Shown: positions 1 through 5,741 of the stretch, in pieces
Layout: every line of letters begins with the position of its first letter
Position numbering within the stretch: the first letter of the stretch is position 1
From: Prevotellaceae bacterium
GTDB taxonomy: Bacteria > Bacteroidota > Bacteroidia > Bacteroidales > UBA932
Direction of reading: 5' to 3'
DNA: 5,742 bases
Assembly: GCA_031279735.1 (NCBI GenBank)
Contig: JAITHX010000203.1
Coordinates: forward strand, 1 to 5,742
Notes under the pieces: model-generated
The model's input: only the letters and a program-made list of their open reading frames with translations
What the model was told of the DNA's origin: nothing
Databases searched by the model: none
Position numbers and translations under genes: made by a program

Positions 1-94
1 ATGTGAAAGGGGCATTTTTTTCAAAAAAACCTTTTCACCTGATGTGAAAGGGGTATATTTTTTTTTGTGCCCTCTTCGCATCAGGTGAAAGGGG
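1..94. repeat. Tandem 41-nt-period repeat (three GTGAAAGGGG decamers)
   Basis: The decamer GTGAAAGGGG occurs at 3-12, 44-53 and 85-94, so successive copies are exactly 41 nt apart. The first two copies share a longer core (ATGTGAAAGGGG at 1-12 and 42-53) and are each followed by a short AT step and a T-run (15-21 and 58-66). The sequence before copies 2 and 3 is also related (CCTTTTCACCTGAT at 30-43 against CCTCTTCGCATCAG at 71-84, 9 of 14 identical). The simplest reading is a degenerate tandem repeat of a unit made of hairpin arm, decamer and T-run, entering from the left of the window. Its function is unknown; each unit resembles an intrinsic terminator. Confidence 0.6.
23..66. terminator. 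Bidirectional intrinsic terminator-like hairpin
   Basis: Arms 30-38 (CCTTTTCAC) and 44-52 (GTGAAAGGG) pair around the 5-nt loop CTGAT, with one G-U wobble on the plus strand and one C-A mismatch on the minus strand. On the minus strand the stem is followed directly by seven T (29 to 23), which suits termination of the pgk transcript about 210 nt past its stop codon. On the plus strand it is followed by GTATA and a T-run (58-66), which would suit a gene arriving from left of the window. The left arm (30-44) can instead pair with 79-93 with one mismatch in 15, so two folds compete. Confidence 0.55.
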
Positions 95-95
95 A

Positions 96-207
96 TTAGT
101 GGTTAGTGGTTAGTGGTTAGTGGTTAGTGCCTGTCGGCTCAGTGTCTCCGTCTCACTCCACCCGTCCGGAAGGCACTAACCACTAACCACTAACCACTAA
201 CCACTAA
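96..207. repeat. Perfect 37-bp inverted repeat built of TTAGTGG heptamers
   Basis: The left arm 96-132 consists of four TTAGTGG units plus TTAGTGCCT. The right arm 171-207 is its exact reverse complement (AGGCACTAA then four CCACTAA units). The spacer 133-170 is 38 nt, GC-rich and not repetitive. Perfect pairing over 37 bp next to an exact heptamer array suggests a recently formed or actively maintained element. It lies between the pgk stop and the distal terminator, so a read-through pgk mRNA would end in a very stable hairpin. There is no coding potential and no transposase nearby. The family is not recognised. Confidence 0.9.
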
Positions 208-239
208 AGGAGGGTGTTCGGCAACGAACATCCCCCTTT
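206..239 (-). terminator. Hairpin just downstream of pgk, possible weak terminator
   Basis: Arms 206-220 and 225-239 form a 15-bp stem with one mismatch and one wobble around a 4-nt loop (GCAA on the plus strand, TTGC on the minus strand). It starts 22 nt after the pgk stop codon. On the minus strand the only T-run is the three T at the end of the stem followed by AGTGG, so it is poor as a classical intrinsic terminator. It may instead be an mRNA-end stabiliser. The AGGAGG-like string inside it (208-213) leads to no reading frame of note on the plus strand. Confidence 0.4.
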
Positions 240-261
240 TCTATTATAAATATGAAAAAAC

Positions 262-1542
262 TTAAGTGTTAAAATCTTGCTCCTTGATGGCTTTTACTCC
301 GGGCAAGTCCAATCCCTCGACGTATTCGAGCAGGGCGCCGCCGCCGGTCGATACGTAGCTTACTTGTTCGGCAAGATTGAATTTGTTGATGGCGGCAACA
401 GAATCGCCTCCGCCAACTAGCGAATAGGCTCCGGCCGATGTTGCTTCGGCCACTATTTTGCCTATCTCAAGGGTTCCTTCGGCAAAGGTTTCGGATTCAA
501 ATACTCCTACTGGTCCGTTCCACAAAATGGTTTTGGAGTTCATGATGACGTCTTTCCATTCCTTCACGCTTGCAGGGCCGGCATCGAATCCCTGTTCGCC
601 GTCGGGAATGTTGCAGGCGTTACGTATTTCCGGCTTCGCGTTTCCGCCTTTGAGTATTTCGTCCAGCGGCAGGGTTGAAGTCAGGACATCCGACGGGATG
701 AGGATTTTCACGTTCTTCTCCTTTGCTTTGTCCATAAGTTTTTGAGCAAGTTCCACGTCTTCGCAGATGGAGTTGCCGATTTTTCCGCCGAGAGCCTTTA
801 TGAAGGTGAAGCTCATTCCTCCGCCCACGATAAGATTGTCAACCTTGTCTATCAGTTTTTCGATGATGCCTATCTTCGACGAGACTTTCGAGCCGCCCAG
901 TATTGCCGTGAAGGGGCGGGCGGGAGCGTTCAGAACTGTTTCTACGGCTTTTATTTCGTTGCTCATGATGTAGCCGAACATTTTGTCGTTCGGGAAGCAG
1001 GCGGCTATCAGAGCTGTCGAGGCGTGAGCGCGATGTGCGGTTCCGAAAGCGTCGTTCACGTAACAGTCGGCATAGCTTGCGAGTTTCTTATAGAAATCCT
1101 TCTGTTTTTCTTTCAGTTCCTTCTTGGCTTTGCTTTTTTCTTCGTCGGAAGCATTGTCGGGCAAGCGGGGTTTGCCCTCCTCTTCGGCGTAGAAGCGCAG
1201 GTTTTCCAGAAGCAGAAATTCGCCCGGCTTCAGGCTTGCGGCGAGTTCGGCGGCTTCGTCGCCCATGCAGTCGGGCGCGAAAACAATCTTTTTGTCTATC
1301 AGCTTTTCCAGCGTCGGGATAATGTGTTTAAGGGAATATTTGTCCGTCGCCCCTTTCGGACGTCCCAGATGCGACATTGCGATGATGGAGCCTCCGCCGG
1401 CGAAGATTTTGTTGATCGTCGGAATTGCGGCTCTGATGCGGGTGTCGTCGGTTACCTCGAATTTGTCGTTCAGAGGCACGTTGAAGTCGAAGCGCACGAT
1501 TGCGCGTTTTCCCTCGAAATTGTACGAATCAATTAATTGCAT
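262..1542 (-). CDS. pgk: Phosphoglycerate kinase
   Basis: Cytosolic glycolytic enzyme that transfers the acyl phosphate of 1,3-bisphosphoglycerate to ADP, giving ATP and 3-phosphoglycerate, and runs in reverse in gluconeogenesis. Visible in the 426-aa product: the family signature AIVRFDFNVP (14-23) with the substrate-binding Arg17, Asp19 and Asn21; SHLGRPKG (57-64); NDAFGTAHRAHAS (163-175); the nucleotide-side GGSKVSSKIG (216-225); WNGPVGVFE (341-349); and the phosphate-binding GGGDSVAA (377-384) and STGGGALLE (398-406). The length slightly exceeds the usual 390-417 because of a charged Lys/Glu-rich insertion at about 120-152, as I recall from Bacteroidota enzymes. The ATG start gives the expected N-terminus. 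It lies 20 nt behind the lipoprotein gene and is probably the last gene of the unit. It appears intact. Confidence 0.98.
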   Translation of the reverse strand: MQLIDSYNFEGKRAIVRFDFNVPLNDKFEVTDDTRIRAAIPTINKIFAGGGSIIAMSHLGRPKGATDKYSLKHIIPTLEKLIDKKIVFAPDCMGDEAAELAASLKPGEFLLLENLRFYAEEEGKPRLPDNASDEEKSKAKKELKEKQKDFYKKLASYADCYVNDAFGTAHRAHASTALIAACFPNDKMFGYIMSNEIKAVETVLNAPARPFTAILGGSKVSSKIGIIEKLIDKVDNLIVGGGMSFTFIKALGGKIGNSICEDVELAQKLMDKAKEKNVKILIPSDVLTSTLPLDEILKGGNAKPEIRNACNIPDGEQGFDAGPASVKEWKDVIMNSKTILWNGPVGVFESETFAEGTLEIGKIVAEATSAGAYSLVGGGDSVAAINKFNLAEQVSYVSTGGGALLEYVEGLDLPGVKAIKEQDFNT

Positions 1543-1562
1543 GGCATATTAGATGTTTAAAA

Positions 1563-2174
1563 TTATTTTAAGCTCTTTGTCAGGGGTATGAAGCCCGTTG
1601 ATATCTTCTGTCCGCCTATCATCACCGAAGGACGGATGCGTATTGTCACGTCGGAAGTGCCGGAACCGGTGTTCAGCAGTCCGTTGATGAATTTGAATAT
1701 ATTGTCCTTCGATTCTCCCTTGAATAGTTTCAGAAGGTCGGTTTCTATCGTCAGCGGAATGACCGACGAGCCTCCGTTTGCCGGAATGGAGACCTGATTG
1801 TTCAGCGTTCCCGAAAGGACGCTGCTCGAATTGAGGTCGAGAGCCCAGTCCAGCCCGGCGATTTGCGCGGCGATGCTGTTCGGGTTCACGGCTTTCACGT
1901 TGACCGTGGCGGTCAGGGGGAGATTGCCTGCCAGTATTCCGGCGGTGAGTTTCAGCAGCGAAGCGGCGCCGATTTTTTGTATGTCGGTGACATTATTGAG
2001 GTTTATGCCCGCTACCGAGGGGTTGGCGAATCCCGCAAATTCGTATTTGCAGTTTACGAAAGAGGCGACGCCGCCCAGCACGTCGCACGAAAGGAAGGAC
2101 AAACAAGCGATTGCGACAAACGCATATTTGATTCCTATTTTCTTTAGTCTTTTTAGTTTTTTTAAATCTGTCAT
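1563..2174 (-). CDS. LEA-type-2-like envelope lipoprotein
   Basis: A 203-aa product from the ATG at 2174. A TTG start at 2186 would add only MIKN and is less likely. The N-terminus is strongly basic (KKLKRLKK), then comes a hydrophobic stretch (about 15-29) ending in FLSC. Cys30 is the likely lipidated residue, although Phe at -3 makes the lipobox atypical; Cys24 is an alternative. The remainder resembles the LEA type 2 (WHy-like) beta-sandwich proteins of Bacteroidota: PLTATVNVKAVNPN (86-99) with the hallmark NPN, LDWALDLN (108-115), SGTLNNQVSIPANGG (121-135) and SVIPLTIETDL (137-147). The function of bacterial members is unknown; a membrane-anchored, extracytoplasmic structural or binding role is inferred. 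It starts 16 nt after the TPR-like gene, which implies co-expression. The family call rests on remembered pattern only. Confidence 0.8.
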   Translation of the reverse strand: MTDLKKLKRLKKIGIKYAFVAIACLSFLSCDVLGGVASFVNCKYEFAGFANPSVAGINLNNVTDIQKIGAASLLKLTAGILAGNLPLTATVNVKAVNPNSIAAQIAGLDWALDLNSSSVLSGTLNNQVSIPANGGSSVIPLTIETDLLKLFKGESKDNIFKFINGLLNTGSGTSDVTIRIRPSVMIGGQKISTGFIPLTKSLK

Positions 2175-2190
2175 ATTTTTTATCAATTTC

Positions 2191-4197
2191 TTATTGTTTC
2201 AAATTAAACAGCGCGTAAGCGAGTTTCTTCGCCGCTTTTTCGGGGTCGGAGTACTTGAACGAGGCGGGTTCGACTATTTCCGTGCCCCAGTCGGTTTCGA
2301 CGCTGTATTCCACTTCGTCCCTGTCGCCCTGTTTGTCGAACTTCAGCCTGACGGTGGGAATACCCTGTTCGTTGTCTTTGGCGAAGTCGATGTTGAACAG
2401 TTTCAGTTCGGACAGAAGCTTTTCCGCCGACTTGACATTCTCGTTTTCGGTTTTCAGCTTGAATTTCATTTTCAATCGGCTGAAAGGCACAAGCTGGGGA
2501 TAGGTCTTGTAGAACTGCGTTCTGAATTTCTCGAAATTGCTCTTCGTTCCCGACGTCTCGTTAGCCAGTGCGAGAGCTTCGTAGAGGCGCGCCTGATAGA
2601 GTTTCCCGAAATCGCCGTCGCCCGGAGATTCAGTGTCATAGAGTTCGCCGAGAGTTTTCAGCGCCGAACCCGCGTCGCCCTTTTCGAGCTGAAGTTTGCC
2701 CTGAAACAGCTTGAAGTATTTCCGTATTGGTTTCCGTTCGTCGGTTTCCGCGCATTTCTCGAACTCCCGAATGAAGAATCTTCTGCCGTAGTCTCTTATC
2801 ATGTAGAATATTTCGTCGAAGGAGATTGTGGCTTCGGAAGCGAACAGACGGTAATAGATGTCGCCGCGTTCGGGATTCGCCGACAGTTGAGTGAATATAA
2901 TCATCTGGACGAGATACTGCTCGAGTCGCAAGCGGGCTACCGTTCGCAATTTCGAGGGCGAGAGCCAGTAGTATTTGTCCTCGAAACGCAGCGCGGATTC
3001 CTGCCGCTGCAGGTTCATGAGTTTCAGTATTGCGTGACTGAACGCATAATGACTTTCGCCCCATGTTGTTCCTATGTGCACGTCGTTGAATTTCGCCGCC
3101 TTGTTTATGCATATCAGGCTCGAATCGAGCTGACCGTTATAGAGCAGGGCGCGCCCCAGCGCGATATTGTACCAGCCCCATCCCGGACGAACGCCGGTTT
3201 CCGCGATGTATTCCGACAGATCGATTGAGCTTTTTTGTGGCATAGCTCTCATCACGTCGAGTATGCTCATGTAGTAGATTGATTCCCGAAGGTGATGCTT
3301 TTCGGAGTAATAGCGAACGCGGTTCGAGTATCTGAAATAACTGTAGGCTTCGGCGAACGCCCCGTTCACGAAGCAGAATATAGCGTAGTTGTTGTGCGGA
3401 AAGATGTTGAACGGCTTCATGTGGTCGAAGTACATCGCCGCCGAATCGGGTTTGTGCAGATAGCTGTAAATTATCGACAGATAATGGTAAACGCTCATTC
3501 GCGAGGCGAGAACGTACATGGGGTCAACGATGGTTTCGTTTACAACGGAGTTTTTGTTGATGTTGTCCAGATTGCGCTTCAGGAAGTGGAGCGCTGCCAT
3601 TTCGTTTTCGTTGACCGAATTGTAGAGAAAGTCGAATTTGTCGGACGTATAAAACCGGTTTCTGTGATAAGTCCAGGCTATATAGTTGTCGGCGCCGAGT
3701 TCGTCGTGTTGAAAGTCCCACGATTTGTATCTGTTCAGCAGTTTGATGACCGAATCGGGACGTTCTATGTTGCTGTAACATTCCTTCAGTTTCTCGACAA
3801 TGTAAATATAATCCTGTATTCGAGGACGGTACTCCATATATGCCCGTTCCGACGAATAGATATCTCTTATGGCAACCGTGTAGTCCTTCTCGAACAAATC
3901 CATCGCCTTTTTCAGCGGAGAAATGGCAAGACGGTACCCCTCGGCGTCGCCGGCTCTGTCGTATCTGTAAAATCCTTCAAACATATAGCCCACGTAGTAG
4001 CTTGGATCCTTGCGGATAAATTCTCGTGCGCGCAGCATTGTCTCGTTCGGCGGCAAACCGAAAGGGCTTCGCATTTCTTCCCTTTTCAGGTCGATTTCAT
4101 AGCGTTTGATGGAATTGACCTGAGCTTCGCTTTGTGCCGCAACGACAAGGGACAAAAACGCGAGAAAGAGACCGATATTAAACTTACGCCTGTACAT
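2191..4197 (-). CDS. Large secreted tetratricopeptide-like repeat protein
   Basis: A 668-aa product with a clear signal peptide: MYRRK, a hydrophobic core at 8-21, and a probable cut after SEA (23-25), before Gln26. The mature part is almost wholly alpha-helical and aromatic-rich. Divergent TPR-like helix pairs can be seen near 85-106, 240-262, 340-370 (WYNIALGRALLYNGQLDSSL, with the following INKAAKF) and 494-522 (FKLFQGKLQLEKGDAGSALK). The C-terminal part, about 575-668, looks different: charged alternating strands (VRLKF, EVEYSVETDW) and a final helix, perhaps a small alpha/beta domain. No catalytic motif is seen, so a scaffold in the periplasm is inferred. Its ATG lies inside the end of moxR (14-nt overlap, AATGTACAGGCGTAA), suggesting translational coupling. 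I do not recognise a named family. Confidence 0.85.
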   Translation of the reverse strand: MYRRKFNIGLFLAFLSLVVAAQSEAQVNSIKRYEIDLKREEMRSPFGLPPNETMLRAREFIRKDPSYYVGYMFEGFYRYDRAGDAEGYRLAISPLKKAMDLFEKDYTVAIRDIYSSERAYMEYRPRIQDYIYIVEKLKECYSNIERPDSVIKLLNRYKSWDFQHDELGADNYIAWTYHRNRFYTSDKFDFLYNSVNENEMAALHFLKRNLDNINKNSVVNETIVDPMYVLASRMSVYHYLSIIYSYLHKPDSAAMYFDHMKPFNIFPHNNYAIFCFVNGAFAEAYSYFRYSNRVRYYSEKHHLRESIYYMSILDVMRAMPQKSSIDLSEYIAETGVRPGWGWYNIALGRALLYNGQLDSSLICINKAAKFNDVHIGTTWGESHYAFSHAILKLMNLQRQESALRFEDKYYWLSPSKLRTVARLRLEQYLVQMIIFTQLSANPERGDIYYRLFASEATISFDEIFYMIRDYGRRFFIREFEKCAETDERKPIRKYFKLFQGKLQLEKGDAGSALKTLGELYDTESPGDGDFGKLYQARLYEALALANETSGTKSNFEKFRTQFYKTYPQLVPFSRLKMKFKLKTENENVKSAEKLLSELKLFNIDFAKDNEQGIPTVRLKFDKQGDRDEVEYSVETDWGTEIVEPASFKYSDPEKAAKKLAYALFNLKQ

Positions 4198-5245
4198 TGC
4201 GGAGATTTAGTTTGCTCAATCTGGATATTTCTCTGTTCGTTATGTTTTTGACTACATTCTCTCTGGCGTCCTTGTTTCTGAATATCAGCCGATGGTTTAG
4301 AACATGTCCCGCGAGGGCTAAAATATCGTCCTCCACCGCGAAATTGCGTTTGTTGACCAGCGCGTAAGCCCGCAGACATTTCATAAAAATGATTCCGCTT
4401 CGGGGCGAGGCGCCCAGAATGACATCCTTGTGTTCGCGGGTCGCGCTGACGATGTTGTACACCGATTTGACGATTTCCCCGTGCACGAAAGTCTGTTCCG
4501 CCTTGCCGCGAAGTTCGAAGACATCGTTTTCGCTTAGAACCGTTTTCGCTTCGGCTACCTTTCGGTCTATGTTCCTGTAGTTTTCGTAAACTTCGATTTC
4601 CGCTTCCGCCGAGATGTAGCCGAAGGGTATTTTCATGAAAAACCTGTCCAGCTGAGCGGCGGGCAGAGGATACGTCCCTTCCGTTTCCACGGGATTCTGC
4701 GTCGCTATCACAAAGAAGAGCTTTTCGAGAGGATAAGTCGAATTTCCCACAGTTATCTGATTCTCCGCCATGCACTCCAGCAGCGCCGACTGAACTTTGG
4801 GCGAAGCCCTGTTTATTTCGTCGGCAAGCAGAACATTGCTGAAAAGAGGACCTTTCTTGAACACGAAATCCTTAGTATTCTCGTTGAACAGATGTATCCC
4901 TATCAGGTCCATGGGCAGAATGTCCGGCGTAAATTGTATTCGCTTAAACAGCAGTCCGTTTTCCGCGTCCTTTCCCGCTATCGACTGCGCGAGCACTTTT
5001 GCGGTCAGAGTTTTCCCCGTTCCCGGATTGTCCTCTATAAGGATATGTCCGCCCGCCAGAAGCACGGTGGTTATCAATTTTAACTCCTTGTTTTTACCTT
5101 TCAGGGCTTCGCCCACGTTTTTGAACAGTATTTCCAGCCGCGACGAGAACTCGTTCATTTCATCCGTCCTGTTTTCCAAAATGCTTTCGGCGTTCTTGTA
5201 ATCAGTCTCTTTTGTTTCCGTAACACTTACCAAGTCTTCTTGCAT
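4184..5245 (-). CDS. MoxR-family AAA+ ATPase
   Basis: A 353-aa product from the ATG at 5245; an in-frame TTG at 5320 would add 25 Lys-rich residues that overlap A-tracts and look like leader DNA. All MoxR signatures are present: Walker A EDNPGTGKT (71-79, Lys78), Walker B VLLADEINRA with Asp142 and Glu143, sensor 1 in ATQNP (Asn184), the arginine-finger region QLDRF (Arg201), and sensor 2 GASPRSG (Arg282). The C-terminal lid domain is complete. The first 30 or so residues are polar and extra to the usual 310-330 aa core. MoxR proteins are cytosolic ATP-driven remodellers that typically activate a von Willebrand A or DUF58 partner encoded beside them. Here the next genes encode a secreted TPR-like protein and a lipoprotein instead, so the client is unknown. 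No symbol finer than MoxR family is justified. Confidence 0.95.
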   Translation of the reverse strand: MQEDLVSVTETKETDYKNAESILENRTDEMNEFSSRLEILFKNVGEALKGKNKELKLITTVLLAGGHILIEDNPGTGKTLTAKVLAQSIAGKDAENGLLFKRIQFTPDILPMDLIGIHLFNENTKDFVFKKGPLFSNVLLADEINRASPKVQSALLECMAENQITVGNSTYPLEKLFFVIATQNPVETEGTYPLPAAQLDRFFMKIPFGYISAEAEIEVYENYRNIDRKVAEAKTVLSENDVFELRGKAEQTFVHGEIVKSVYNIVSATREHKDVILGASPRSGIIFMKCLRAYALVNKRNFAVEDDILALAGHVLNHRLIFRNKDARENVVKNITNREISRLSKLNLRNVQA

Positions 5246-5256
5246 ATTCAAGTCTA

Positions 5257-5325
5257 ATCTACAAATTTGAAAGGCGCGAATTTCGCACTTTTTTTTCACA
5301 TCGCGCACATTTTTTTTCAAAAAAA
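5257..5325 (-). promoter_or_regulatory. Possible moxR promoter region with phased A-tracts
   Basis: On the minus strand two runs of eight A (5317-5310 and 5296-5289) lie 21 nt apart, about two helical turns. They are part of an approximate 20-nt duplication starting with CGCAC at 5284 and 5304 on the plus strand. Downstream come an 11-nt inverted repeat (5276-5286, GCGAA-T-TTCGC) and CAAATTTG (5262-5269), which matches seven of eight positions of the Bacteroidota -7 element TAnnTTTG. No TTTG -33 box is visible at the right distance. The arrangement would place A-tracts at UP-element positions for a start site near 5257, just ahead of the ATG at 5245. It is suggestive only. Confidence 0.3.
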
Positions 5326-5396
5326 TTCGGTGATGGCGTGAATCCGTTGAAAAGTACTGCTTTTGCGGTTCTACAGGGAATTGTGCGGAAAAAGTT

Positions 5397-5615
5397 GAAA
5401 TAACTTATAAAGGATGCAGTTCGGGTTTTTAGCACACAGATGACACAGATGACACAGATGACGCAGATTTCAATTACGAATTACGAATTACGAATTACGA
5501 CCGGCTTCGGCTGTATGTCCGCAGTCGGGACGTAATTCGCAATTCGTAATTCGTAATTGAAATCTGTGTCATCTGCGTGCTAAAAAACCGAACTGCATCC
5601 CTTATAAGTTATTTC
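5397..5615. repeat. 219-nt near-palindrome with nested heptamer and nonamer repeats
   Basis: The left arm 5397-5499 and right arm 5531-5615 are inverted copies around a 31-nt loop (5500-5530). The outer 39 nt of each arm match with two differences. Then the left arm carries four nonamer-type CAGATGAC units (5436-5469) where the right arm carries two, which accounts for the 18-nt length difference. Next to the loop each arm has four AATTACG heptamers (5472-5499; 5531-5558 in reverse), one unit on the right being AATTGCG. Both strands can be read as MTQISITNYELRIT followed by an early stop, which is a by-product of the repeat and not a gene. It sits about 150 nt upstream of the moxR ATG. The family is unidentified. 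Confidence 0.9.
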
Positions 5616-5654
5616 TAACACATCCCTTAGCAGCCTCCGGACAGCATATATTCA

Positions 5655-5676
5655 CCCTTATTCCCTTATTAAGGGA
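5655..5676. repeat. CCCTTATT direct repeat and 15-nt palindrome
   Basis: CCCTTATT occurs twice head to tail (5655-5662 and 5663-5670). The second copy forms a perfect palindrome with 7-bp arms, TCCCTTA-T-TAAGGGA (5662-5676). It could be a small protein-binding site or part of the neighbouring repeat region. It is too short to assign a role. Confidence 0.4.
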
Positions 5677-5689
5677 TTGTGCGGTTCTT

Positions 5690-5709
5690 CACCGCGTTGC
5701 GGTGTTTTT
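5690..5709 (+). terminator. Intrinsic terminator-like hairpin, plus strand
   Basis: CACCGC (5690-5695) and GCGGTG (5699-5704) form a perfect 6-bp GC-rich stem with a GTT loop, followed at once by five T (5705-5709). An alternative pairing of GCGTT (5694-5698) with AACGC (5712-5716) would disrupt it. The shape is that of a plus-strand terminator, yet no plus-strand gene precedes it in the window. It may be a leader attenuator for a gene to the right, or repeat-derived. Confidence 0.4.
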
Positions 5710-5713
5710 GTAA

Positions 5714-5741
5714 CGCAAGGGGCGCGGAGGCTTCGCAGAGG
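5714..5741. repeat. Start of a degenerate CGCARAGG-type repeat at the window edge
   Basis: CGCAAGG (5714-5720), CGCGGAGG (5723-5730) and CGCAGAGG (5734-5741) follow one another at 9- and 11-nt spacing. They look like degenerate copies of one short unit that runs off the window end. Three short, GC-rich copies are weak evidence, so the call is tentative. Confidence 0.3.

Noticed and set aside
96..207. Telomere-like or CRISPR-like interpretation of the TTAGTGG arrays.
   Set aside because: The units are contiguous without spacers, only 7 nt, and mirrored around one loop; there are no cas genes and no chromosome end.
208..270. AGGAGG at 208-213 as a ribosome-binding site for a plus-strand gene.
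   Set aside because: It is part of a hairpin stem, and the only nearby ATG (252) opens a six-codon frame.
1798..3228. Open plus-strand frame of 476 codons opposite the lipoprotein and TPR-like genes.
   Set aside because: It spans the boundary of two convincing minus-strand genes and has no recognisable domain, so it is a codon-use shadow. The same applies to the plus-strand frames at 3292-4251 and 742-1536.
4086..4775. Minus-strand frame of 229 codons overlapping moxR in another frame.
   Set aside because: It is Arg/Gly/Ser-rich without a domain, and the overlapping frame carries all MoxR motifs.
5440..5535. Small plus-strand frame starting MTQMTQMTQISITNYELRIT inside the palindrome.
   Set aside because: It is a translation of the tandem repeats; the minus strand gives nearly the same peptide because of the inversion. 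There is no ribosome-binding context.
5375..5684. Direct repeat ATTGTGCGG (5380-5388 and 5676-5684), on both sides of the palindrome, as a possible target-site duplication.
   Set aside because: The copies are not adjacent to the element ends, and a 9-mer repeat in about 400 nt is not far from chance.
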